Origin: Clostridia bacterium
GTDB taxonomy: Bacteria > Bacillota > Clostridia > Lachnospirales > Anaerotignaceae
Length of the DNA stretch: 10,935 nt
Assembly: GCA_900757025.1 (NCBI GenBank)
Contig: CAAEMG010000026.1
Span: 1 to 10,935, forward strand
Direction of reading: 5' to 3'
The stretch's first letter is position 1. Each line of letters begins with the position of its first letter. Positions 1 to 5,935 of this stretch are shown one piece after another. Below the pieces are notes generated by a model, which saw only the letters and a program-made list of their open reading frames with translations, was not told where the DNA came from and did not search any database. Both the position numbers and the translations under genes were made by a program.

Positions 1-717
1 ATTAGGTATGCCGGCATACAGCTTATAGTCGTTTTCTGATATAATTTCGTTTTTATATGCCGAATATGTAGCCATTTTGTCAGAAAGAAATTCTCCGTTT
101 AAAACAATGTGCCTGTTAAGGGAAGTTATTTCATCTCTTTTGGCATTGCCGGCAACAAATGCTCCCGTATCGGTTTCTATGCAATAGAGAAAATTTCTAA
201 AGCTGTCCAATTCTTTTTTCTCGTCAATATAGTCGTTAAGCTGATTTTGGATATATATGTTTTTGTAATCCCTAAGCTTTGTACGCACAAGGTTTTCATA
301 TTCGTTGTAGTTTACTATAAGGTCGCTTGGTATTTCTCCTGTAATTTCAACAGTATAGTCATCATCAATTTTTGTGTTTGATGTTATAACGCCGTCAACA
401 ATTCCGTAATACTGTTTAAACTTGGATATAAGTTCATCTTCGTCAACAGCTTTGCCTTCTCGTATGTTTCCTTCGCTTTTATAAACCAAATTTATTTTTA
501 CGGCTTCATCCGCAAGAGAATCAAACTTTTGGCGGAAAGCCTCTGTATCGGTGTAATCCTCATAAGACATGCTGAAAATTCCCGCAAAATTTTCAACAGC
601 GCCTCCGCTTATCCATAAAAGCCCCAAGCCGCAAAGTGTTATAACCGTCATGCAGATAAAAATAAGCACTACGGCAAATGCTTTTGCCGGTTTTGAATAT
701 GCCCTAGATTTTTTCAA
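1..717 (-). CDS. Sensor histidine kinase, N-terminal part (runs off left edge)
   Basis: An uninterrupted minus-strand frame of 239 codons runs from a TTG at 715-717 to the window edge. It has a short basic N-terminus (KKSRAYSKPAK) and one membrane segment at about residues 13-36 (AVVLIFICMTVITLCGLGLLW). About 200 mostly polar residues follow without a second membrane segment, as expected for the extracellular sensor region of a two-component kinase. The HAMP, DHp and ATPase domains would lie outside the window, so the kinase call rests on topology and on the response regulator directly upstream, whose last codons it overlaps. No ATG precedes the membrane segment. A second TTG at 727-729 lies 8-9 nt after an AAAGGTGG stretch, so the true start may be four codons earlier. 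Known for the family: a membrane kinase that autophosphorylates on His and passes phosphate to the regulator. The sensed signal cannot be told. Confidence 0.8.
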   Translation of the reverse strand, partial: MKKSRAYSKPAKAFAVVLIFICMTVITLCGLGLLWISGGAVENFAGIFSMSYEDYTDTEAFRQKFDSLADEAVKINLVYKSEGNIREGKAVDEDELISKFKQYYGIVDGVITSNTKIDDDYTVEITGEIPSDLIVNYNEYENLVRTKLRDYKNIYIQNQLNDYIDEKKELDSFRNFLYCIETDTGAFVAGNAKRDEITSLNRHIVLNGEFLSDKMATYSAYKNEIISENDYKLYAGIPN

Positions 718-1393
718 TTTTGTAACCAATTCCCCACACCACCTTTAAATATCTCGGTTCTTTAGGATTTGCTTCGATTTTTTCTCTTATTCTTCTTATA
801 TGAACCGAAACGGTATTTTCAGGTGCAAATGACATTTCATTCCATACTTTTTCGTAAATTTCGTCTATAGAAAAAACTTTTCCCGCATTTTCCATAAGAA
901 GCTGAAGTATGCCGTATTCCGTAGCCGTAAGTTTTATAGGCTCTCCGTTTACACGCACTTCTTTTGCATCTCTGTCAAGCTCGATATTGCCTATTTTTAT
1001 TGTGCTTACCTTTTCGGCAATACTTCCCAAAGAAGTATATCTTCTAAGCTGGCTTTTAACCCTTGCTATAAGCTCCAGAGGATTAAAAGGCTTTGTTATG
1101 TAATCGTCAGCGCCGAAATTAAGCCCAAGTATTTTATCGGTATCTTCCGATTTTGCCGAAAGCATAATAATAGGAATATTTTGTTTTTCTCTTATTTTTA
1201 TAACGGCTTTAAGCCCGTCCATTTTGGGCATCATAACGTCCATAAGTATAAGATGAACTTCGTTTTCTTCTACTGCCTTTAAAGCCTCCAAGCCGTCATA
1301 TGCCTTTATCACATTGTATTTTTCCTGTAAAAGATATATCTCTATTGCGTCAACTATGGCTTTGTCGTCATCGCATACAAGTATATTAAACAT
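704..1393 (-). CDS. OmpR/PhoB-family response regulator (VanR-like)
   Basis: This 229-residue cytoplasmic DNA-binding protein is the output half of a two-component system. Residues 1-118 form a receiver domain: acidic pair D8/D9 (CDDD), phospho-acceptor D52 (LILMDVMMPKMDG), S79 and K101 (ITKPF). Residues about 132-228 form a winged-helix OmpR/PhoB effector domain, including TATEYGILQLL and NTVSVHIRRIREKIE and ending in the usual VVWGIGYKI signature. Length and domain order are normal for the family. The ATG at 1391-1393 is chosen because the receiver begins immediately and a strong AAAAGGAGGG site lies 7 nt upstream; an upstream in-frame ATG would add 21 residues that do not belong to the domain. 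The partner kinase overlaps its 3' end. A direct repeat and an extended -10 upstream suggest autoregulation. The regulon is unknown; VanR-like describes general resemblance only and does not imply vancomycin resistance. Confidence 0.95.
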   Translation of the reverse strand: MFNILVCDDDKAIVDAIEIYLLQEKYNVIKAYDGLEALKAVEENEVHLILMDVMMPKMDGLKAVIKIREKQNIPIIMLSAKSEDTDKILGLNFGADDYITKPFNPLELIARVKSQLRRYTSLGSIAEKVSTIKIGNIELDRDAKEVRVNGEPIKLTATEYGILQLLMENAGKVFSIDEIYEKVWNEMSFAPENTVSVHIRRIREKIEANPKEPRYLKVVWGIGYKIEKI

Positions 1394-1421
1394 AAAAACA
1401 CCCTCCTTTTTTCTATATATA

Positions 1422-1477
1422 ACTATACCATTTTGCGGCAACAAAAAATATACCATTGTCTTAAAAAAATCTTACAA
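1422..1477 (-). promoter_or_regulatory. Putative autoregulated promoter of the two-component operon
   Basis: Read on the minus strand, TTGTAAGA (1477-1470) and TTTTAAGA (1466-1459) form a direct repeat with an 11-bp start-to-start phase. That is the spacing at which OmpR/PhoB-family dimers bind. Six bases downstream is an extended -10, TGG-TATATT (1455-1447). This places the repeat over the -35 position, the arrangement of activator-dependent PhoB-type promoters. A second TGG-TATAGT copy lies at 1430-1422. A TTGACA at 1485-1480 has no good -10 at 16-18 bp. The motif is seen in the sequence; binding by the neighbouring regulator is inferred. Confidence 0.5.
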
Positions 1478-1570
1478 TTTGTCAAAATTTTTACTTATTT
1501 TTTTTAGATGTGAAATTAATGTTCGCAGAACACATTGTCTTTGTAAGAGCCATCAAATTTTTCCTATAAC

Positions 1571-1611
1571 ACAAAAACCGAGCCGTCTGAACACCCAAAC
1601 GTCTCGGTTTT
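1571..1611 (-). terminator. Rho-independent terminator after the GH18 gene
   Basis: A 9-bp stem, AAAACCGAG (1574-1582) with CTCGGTTTT (1603-1611), continues through one mismatch into three more pairs. On the minus strand it is followed by a run of five T (TTTTTGTG). It begins 4 bp past the GH18 stop codon and separates that gene from the two-component operon. The other strand also carries a short T run, but no plus-strand gene enters from the left. Confidence 0.85.
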
Positions 1612-1615
1612 AACA

Positions 1616-3268
1616 TTAACTGTTTTTTATGCTGCTCCAAATACTCATATCTCCCTGCGGAGTATTCGGTATAATTCCAAGCCTCCAAACGGAAACCTCA
1701 TTTATGCCAAACATTTTTGCTATACGTATTTTATCTTCAATGCTTTTGTTGTTTTCAAACCATATAATGGTTTCGCTTCCACCCTCGTCTATTTTCATAT
1801 AAGGGTTTTTATATTTGTCGGAATACTGAACTTTTTGTCCCCGGCTTATAAGTTTTTCTATTTCTTCATAGGAATAAACTATTCCCCTGTTATTGGTTAT
1901 TTTTCCGTCAGAAACATTCCAGCCTACATTTGCAATGCTTAAACCGAGTATAATTTTATTTTTGTCGCTTACTCCGCTGTATGGGTCTGTTATTGCATCG
2001 AGGGCATAATATATTTCTTCAAAAGGTGTTACAGGCGTCGTTGTAAACCCGCTTTCCATAACATCTTGCGAAATTGTCATAGGATAATAATTATATGCCA
2101 TAAGAATAACTTTATCTGCTGTATTTCCTATTGTTTTAAAATCATATCCGTCAAAATATGCTCCGCTTTTAAGCTTCGGCTGAACGGCAACATAAAGTGA
2201 TTTTCCCGATTTATCAAGCTCTGTTTTAAGTTCTTTTAAAAACAGATTGAAGTTTTCTTTTACTGTGCTGCCACGCAGATTTTCAAAATCTATTGTAACT
2301 CCGTCATAAGGATTTGAACCGAGTTTATTATACGTATATGTAAGCTCATCGATAATTGCCTTTACGGCAGCTTTTCTGTTTTCTTCGTTGTTTAATATTG
2401 TGTCGCACACTCCACCGTCTGCATTAGACATAAAAACATTAAGGGTTGCCTTTACATTGTTATTTCTAAGATAGTTTATAACCTCTTCGTAACCTTCCGG
2501 AACAATCCATTCGTTTCCGTTTTTTGAAAGTGTGTTTACAACAACTCCGTTTTCCGGCGAATACTGCATTTGGCTCCAGCCAAGGGAAACCGCATTCATA
2601 TCAGATGCCAAATCTTTCTGGCTGTATGAAGAAAAGGCATAAAAGCCATGAAGAAAATCGGTTTTTGTATTGGATTTGTTGTAGCAGCGCATCATCATAG
2701 CCGCAGCTTCTTCTCTTAAAGCCGTTCCTTTAGGGTCAAAATGCGTGCTGTCTTTTCCGCTTATTATGCCAAATTCATAGGCAAGTTTTATATATCCCTT
2801 ATTTTCCGAAACATCTGCAAAAGGCACATTTGAAGAAGAATACTGCTTTGCAAGCTCATCATAACCCATAGCTTTTATAAGCATAACGGCTATTTCTTCT
2901 CTTGTTATGTTGCTGTTTGGCTTAAAGCTTCCGCTGCCAGACACAACGCCTTTTTGAACTGCCGTTTCAACGGATTTAAAATACCAAGCCGAGGAATTGT
3001 TATCCGTAAGGCCGCTTACTTTTGAAGAAATTTCGTTCCATTTAAAAAGCCTTGAAAGCATTGAAACAAACTGGGCTTTTGTAAGCTTTTGACCCATGCC
3101 GAATGTACCGTCTCCCATGCCGCTCATTACTCCGGCTTTTGTTGCAGACTGTATCTCTTTATACGCCCAGTGTGAAGAAGAAACATCATTAAAATCCGCA
3201 CCGAAAGCCGTTACCGAAACAGAAAGTGCCGCAGTTAAAGCCGCAGCTGCCGAAACAAATTTTTTCAT
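1616..3268 (-). CDS. Secreted SLH-domain glycoside hydrolase family 18 protein
   Basis: This 550-residue exported enzyme has a signal peptide at 1-23 (MKKFVSAAAALTAALSVSV, likely cut near A21-A24). Three SLH repeats follow at about 26-75, 87-136 and 150-198, with TRAE-type motifs TKAQ, TREE and LREE. A GH18 TIM-barrel spans about 205-545. SLH triplets bind pyruvylated secondary wall polymer, so the enzyme is probably displayed on the cell surface. The catalytic motif is YDGVTIDFE: proton donor E329, with D322 and D327 present, but the middle Asp/Asn of DxxDxDxE is T325. The C-terminal VSVWRLG is typical of the GH18 branch that includes spore-cortex hydrolases such as YaaH/SleL. The substrate is therefore likely a GlcNAc-containing polymer (peptidoglycan or chitin-like), unproven. 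The start is supported by AAGAGGTGAT upstream. It lies 97 bp after the ROK kinase gene, perhaps partly co-transcribed with it. Confidence 0.92.
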   Translation of the reverse strand: MKKFVSAAAALTAALSVSVTAFGADFNDVSSSHWAYKEIQSATKAGVMSGMGDGTFGMGQKLTKAQFVSMLSRLFKWNEISSKVSGLTDNNSSAWYFKSVETAVQKGVVSGSGSFKPNSNITREEIAVMLIKAMGYDELAKQYSSSNVPFADVSENKGYIKLAYEFGIISGKDSTHFDPKGTALREEAAAMMMRCYNKSNTKTDFLHGFYAFSSYSQKDLASDMNAVSLGWSQMQYSPENGVVVNTLSKNGNEWIVPEGYEEVINYLRNNNVKATLNVFMSNADGGVCDTILNNEENRKAAVKAIIDELTYTYNKLGSNPYDGVTIDFENLRGSTVKENFNLFLKELKTELDKSGKSLYVAVQPKLKSGAYFDGYDFKTIGNTADKVILMAYNYYPMTISQDVMESGFTTTPVTPFEEIYYALDAITDPYSGVSDKNKIILGLSIANVGWNVSDGKITNNRGIVYSYEEIEKLISRGQKVQYSDKYKNPYMKIDEGGSETIIWFENNKSIEDKIRIAKMFGINEVSVWRLGIIPNTPQGDMSIWSSIKNS

Positions 3269-3329
3269 ACTTTATCACCTCTTAAAAATAACTCTGTCCT
3301 CTTTTGTTATTTAAAAGAATATCATAATA

Positions 3330-3358
3330 ATATTACGAAAAAATGGCTGTATTCTTAA
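3330..3358 (-). promoter_or_regulatory. Weak candidate promoter for the GH18 gene
   Basis: On the minus strand, TTAAGA (3358-3353), a 17-bp spacer and TAATAT (3335-3330) lie in the 97-bp gap between the ROK kinase and the GH18 gene. Each box matches the sigma-A consensus at four of six positions. In such AT-rich DNA this could be chance. No terminator is visible in the gap, so read-through from galE is also possible. Confidence 0.3.
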
Positions 3359-3365
3359 TTTTTCC

Positions 3366-4274
3366 TTACAAAAATGCTTTTGCCGCCTTTGCAGCTCCCA
3401 TCATTCCGGCATCATTGCCTATTTTTGCCACAACTACTTCCGTATTTTCGGCAGAAGGGAAAGCAAATTTTTTATAATATTTTCTTATAGGATAAAGTAT
3501 TGTTTCTCCGCCTTTTGAAACTCCGCCGCCTATAATTATTTTTTCCGGATTTACACAGCATGAAACGGCACTTAAAGCAATGGCAAGATTAAAAGCCATA
3601 AAATCCACAACTTTTAAGCAAAGTTCATCGCCTTTTTCCGCTTTTTCAACAATATCTTTTGCCTCAAAATTTTCTTCCAGAGATGTTTTCATGCCTTCTG
3701 AAATAAGTTTTTCGGCATATTTTTTCATGCCCGTTGCCGAAGCATACTGCTCAACACAGCCGCATTTTCCGCAGCCGCATTTTTCCGTTTCGTATGGATT
3801 AACTTTTATATGGCCTATTTCCCCTGCCGAACCGTTAAAACCGTTTATTATTTTTCCGTTTTCAACAATTCCACCGCCAACACCTGTGCCAACTGTAACA
3901 AAAACCATATTTTTGCAGTTTTCCGAAAGCTCTCCAAGTGCCGCCGCATTGGCATCGTTAAGAACAGTTGTATTAAATCCCGTAAGACTTTCAAAAATAT
4001 TTTTAACATCTGTTTTTCCCCAGCCGAGGTTTACACATTCGTTTGCTGTTCCCTTATCGTTTACAGGTCCCGGAACACCAATTCCAACAGACTTTATATT
4101 TAAATTATTTATTTTTGCCTTTACAAATTCAGCCGTCTTGGGCAGAATATTTTTTCCGTTTTCTTTTAAATCGGTTGGCAGAGTCCATTTTTTCAAAAAA
4201 TTTATATCTTTATCAAAAAGCCCTATTTTTACAGATGTTCCGCCTATATCAATTCCCAAATAAAATTCTTCCAT
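3366..4274 (-). CDS. glcK: ROK-family sugar kinase, probable glucokinase
   Basis: This 302-residue cytoplasmic kinase most likely phosphorylates glucose to glucose-6-phosphate with ATP. The ATP-binding DIGGTSVK lies at 9-16. LNDANAAALGE holds catalytic D107, and GTGVGGG lies at 129-135. EIGHI with H155 is followed by the ROK zinc motif CxCGxxGCxE at 166-175 (C166, C168, C173), plus one extra cysteine, C171. ROK sugar kinases use H155 and the three cysteines for structural zinc. Length is typical of a stand-alone ROK kinase; there is no N-terminal helix-turn-helix, so it is not a ROK repressor. The start is set by DIGGT nine residues in; its ribosome site is weak (AGGTAG). The gene starts 12 bp after galE stops, so the two are an operon. 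Fructokinase, N-acetylglucosamine kinase or N-acetylmannosamine kinase activity is not excluded. The GH18 gene downstream makes an amino-sugar substrate worth considering. Confidence 0.9.
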   Translation of the reverse strand: MEEFYLGIDIGGTSVKIGLFDKDINFLKKWTLPTDLKENGKNILPKTAEFVKAKINNLNIKSVGIGVPGPVNDKGTANECVNLGWGKTDVKNIFESLTGFNTTVLNDANAAALGELSENCKNMVFVTVGTGVGGGIVENGKIINGFNGSAGEIGHIKVNPYETEKCGCGKCGCVEQYASATGMKKYAEKLISEGMKTSLEENFEAKDIVEKAEKGDELCLKVVDFMAFNLAIALSAVSCCVNPEKIIIGGGVSKGGETILYPIRKYYKKFAFPSAENTEVVVAKIGNDAGMMGAAKAAKAFL

Positions 4275-4286
4275 ATCAGCTACCTA

Positions 4287-5276
4287 TTATTTTTCGTAGC
4301 CCATAGGGTTATTTTTGTGCCATTTCCATGCGCTTGCTATAATTTCCTCAAGGCTGTCATGCTCCGGTTTCCAGCCCAAAATTTCTCTTGCCTTTGCACT
4401 TGAGGCAATAAGCTGTGCAGGGTCTCCGGCTCTTCTGCCTTCTTCTTTTGCAGGTATTGGATGGCCTGTTACTTTTCTTGCCGTTTCTATAACCTCTTTT
4501 ACGGAAAAACCAACGCCGTTGCCAAGATTAAATATGTCACTCTTATTTCCTGCCATAAGATATTTTGCCGCAAGTATGTGTGCCTGTGCCAAATCCGTTA
4601 CATGTATATAATCTCTTATGCAAGTTCCGTCCGGCGTAGGATAATCTGTGCCGAAAATACTTATAAATTTCCTTTTTCCCAAAGGAACCTGTAAAATAAG
4701 AGGTATAAGGTGTGTTTCGGGGTTATGGTCTTCGCCTATAAAGCCTGTCTGGTCTGCTCCGCTGGCATTAAAATATCTGAGTGAAACAAAATTTATGCCA
4801 TATGCTTTTGATGCCCATTTAAACATTTTTTCCATTGAAAGCTTTGTTTCGCCATAAGGATTTGTAGGCTCTGTTTTGTCATTTTCCATTATAGGAACTC
4901 TTTCCGGCTCTCCGTAAACTGCCGCCGTTGAAGAAAATACTATTTTATTTAATCCGTGTTCGTGCATTTTTTTAAGAAGCATAATAGCTCCGCCCATATT
5001 GTTGTCATAATATTTTATTGGGTCAACAACACTTTCCCCAACAAGAGAAAACGCACAAAAGTGCATTACAACATCAATTTTTTCTTTTGTAAATATTTCA
5101 TCAAGAAATGCTCCGTCTCTTATATCTCCCTTGTAAAAACGAGCTTTCTTGTTTACTGCTTCTTTATGGCCTGTTGCAAGGCAGTCTGCCACAACAACAT
5201 TTTCCCCGGCATCACAAAGTTCCTTAACCGTATGTGAACCAATATAACCGGCTCCGCCCAAAACAAGAATTGTCAT
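4287..5276 (-). CDS. galE: UDP-glucose 4-epimerase
   Basis: This 329-residue cytoplasmic enzyme interconverts UDP-glucose and UDP-galactose with tightly bound NAD. It serves the Leloir pathway and the supply of UDP-galactose for surface polysaccharides. It is an extended short-chain dehydrogenase: NAD-binding GGAGYIGSH at 7-15, the active-site serine region FSSTAAVYGEP at 114-124, and the catalytic pair Y141/K145 in NPYGETK. Other GalE signatures are LRYFNASGAD (166-175), TPDGTCIRDYIHVTDLA (214-230) and FNLGNGVGFSVKEV (249-262). Length is the usual 325-340. The ATG is supported by AAAGGAGAT 8 nt upstream and by the dinucleotide fold starting at residue 2. It is the first gene of the galE-ROK unit, with its own promoter in the divergent region. 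Some family members also act on UDP-GlcNAc; that cannot be excluded. Confidence 0.96.
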   Translation of the reverse strand: MTILVLGGAGYIGSHTVKELCDAGENVVVADCLATGHKEAVNKKARFYKGDIRDGAFLDEIFTKEKIDVVMHFCAFSLVGESVVDPIKYYDNNMGGAIMLLKKMHEHGLNKIVFSSTAAVYGEPERVPIMENDKTEPTNPYGETKLSMEKMFKWASKAYGINFVSLRYFNASGADQTGFIGEDHNPETHLIPLILQVPLGKRKFISIFGTDYPTPDGTCIRDYIHVTDLAQAHILAAKYLMAGNKSDIFNLGNGVGFSVKEVIETARKVTGHPIPAKEEGRRAGDPAQLIASSAKAREILGWKPEHDSLEEIIASAWKWHKNNPMGYEK

Positions 5277-5317
5277 TTGTAAAATCTCCTTTTATATTGT
5301 AATAAGTATTTTATACT

Positions 5318-5346
5318 ATTTTAGTACAGCTTTTAAATATATTCAA
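5318..5346 (-). promoter_or_regulatory. Sigma-A-type promoter of galE
   Basis: On the minus strand, TTGAAT (5346-5341), a spacer of exactly 17 bp and TAAAAT (5323-5318) match the vegetative consensus at four and five of six positions. The start point would be near 5311, giving a leader of about 35 nt that contains the strong galE ribosome site. No hairpin or known riboswitch is visible in that leader. Confidence 0.6.
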
Positions 5347-5403
5347 GGCACATATTTTTACTTGAACTAACTAAATTTAAACTATTCTAATTTTTGTGTC
5401 TTA

Positions 5404-5432
5404 TTGAAATTTATAAAAACATATGTTATAAT
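5404..5432 (+). promoter_or_regulatory. Sigma-A promoter of the DtxR-family regulator
   Basis: TTGAAA (5404-5409), a 17-bp spacer and a perfect TATAAT (5427-5432) form a near-consensus vegetative promoter facing the regulator gene. The predicted start near 5439 leaves a leader of about 55 nt with AAAGGGTGAT before the ATG. The stretch between the two divergent promoters (5347-5403) is AT-rich and I see no further element in it. Confidence 0.8.
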
Positions 5433-5438
5433 ATGTTT
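5417..5438 (+). promoter_or_regulatory. Putative operator: perfect 8-bp inverted repeat over the -10 box
   Basis: AAACATAT (5417-5424) and ATATGTTT (5431-5438) are perfect inverted copies separated by 6 bp, and the -10 TATAAT lies inside the structure. A 22-bp dyad in this position is what autorepression by a dimeric winged-helix regulator would look like. The sequence differs from the classical DtxR/IdeR box (TTAGGTTAGCCTAACCTAA). Assignment to the adjacent regulator rests on location only, and AT-rich DNA produces such dyads by chance more easily than balanced DNA. Confidence 0.5.
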
Positions 5439-5494
5439 CATAACTAATTATTTATATAATCAAAACAAATTTTTTATATATAAAGGGTGATAAA

Positions 5495-5863
5495 ATGAAA
5501 CTTCAGGAATCGGGAGAAAATTATCTTGAGGCAATTCTTGTTCTTGAAAAAAGAAACGGAATTGCACGTTCAGTTGATGTGGCAAATGAGCTTAACTTTT
5601 CAAAACCAAGCGTAAGCCGTGCCGTTGCAGTGCTTAAAGAGGCAGGCTATGTTACTATAGGAAACATTAATCAGCTTGTTCTTACAGAAAGCGGAAGAGA
5701 AATTGCGGAAAAAATTTATGAAAGACATTGTCTTATAAAGGCTTTCCTTATTTCTATAGGTGTAAGCGAAGAAAATGCGGCAAACGATGCCTGCCGAATT
5801 GAACATGATATATGTGACGAAACATTCGACTGCATTAAAAAACACATGAAAGAAAAATATTAA
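5495..5863 (+). CDS. DtxR/MntR-family metal-dependent transcriptional regulator
   Basis: This 122-residue cytoplasmic repressor-type protein has a winged helix at about 5-65 (GENYLEAILVLE, then the recognition region FSKPSVSRAVAVLKEAGYV). The metal-binding/dimerisation domain runs about 66-118 (ERHCLIKAFLISIGV, DACRIEHDIC). Aligned by eye, H78, C100, E103 and H104 occupy metal-ligand positions. The C-x-x-E-H arrangement matches the primary site of iron-sensing DtxR (Cys102, Glu105, His106) rather than Glu99 of Mn-sensing MntR. E12 matches MntR Glu11, whereas N9 replaces MntR Asp8 / DtxR Met10. It ends after the dimerisation helices, so it lacks the C-terminal SH3/FeoA-like domain of DtxR and is slightly shorter than B. 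subtilis MntR. The ATG follows AAAGGGTGAT closely. Family membership is secure; Fe versus Mn specificity and targets are not. No metal transporter lies nearby. A dyad over its own promoter suggests autoregulation. Confidence 0.92.
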   Translation: MKLQESGENYLEAILVLEKRNGIARSVDVANELNFSKPSVSRAVAVLKEAGYVTIGNINQLVLTESGREIAEKIYERHCLIKAFLISIGVSEENAANDACRIEHDICDETFDCIKKHMKEKY

Positions 5864-5872
5864 TTTTCTCAC

Positions 5873-5901
5873 AGCCCCTCAAAGATTTACTTTGCGGGGT
5901 T
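5873..5901 (+). terminator. Hairpin after the DtxR-family gene (terminator or attenuator)
   Basis: AGCCCC-T-CAAAG (5873-5884) pairs with CTTTG-C-GGGGTT (5890-5901) around a 5-nt loop ATTTA, with one T/C mismatch and one G-T pair. It begins 9 bp past the regulator's stop codon. The tail TATATTATTATTA is T-rich but not a clean T run, so termination may be partial and some transcripts may continue into the adenosine deaminase gene. I see no convincing separate promoter in the 34 bp that remain. Confidence 0.55.
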
Positions 5902-5935
5902 ATATTATTATTAAAAGCATTTTGAGGTGATAATT

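Noticed and set aside
1491..1688. Small minus-strand frame of 65 codons across the GH18 3' end
   Set aside because: It spans the terminator hairpin and the end of the GH18 gene in another frame and has no supporting ribosome site.
3580..4263. Long plus-strand open frame (227 codons) antisense to the ROK kinase
   Set aside because: It lies wholly within the kinase gene. Its translation is rich in Ser, Pro and Phe, as expected from the complement of coding DNA, and it has no ribosome site or recognisable domain.
5350..5385. A possible DtxR-like half-site and a second forward promoter (TTGAAC-17-TTCTAA)
   Set aside because: The -10 matches poorly, the TTAGTTAG-like element has no inverted partner, and a far better promoter lies just downstream.
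5864..5935. Riboswitch between the regulator and adenosine deaminase
   Set aside because: Only 72 bp are available and they are explained by one simple hairpin plus the ribosome site. No purine-riboswitch core is visible.
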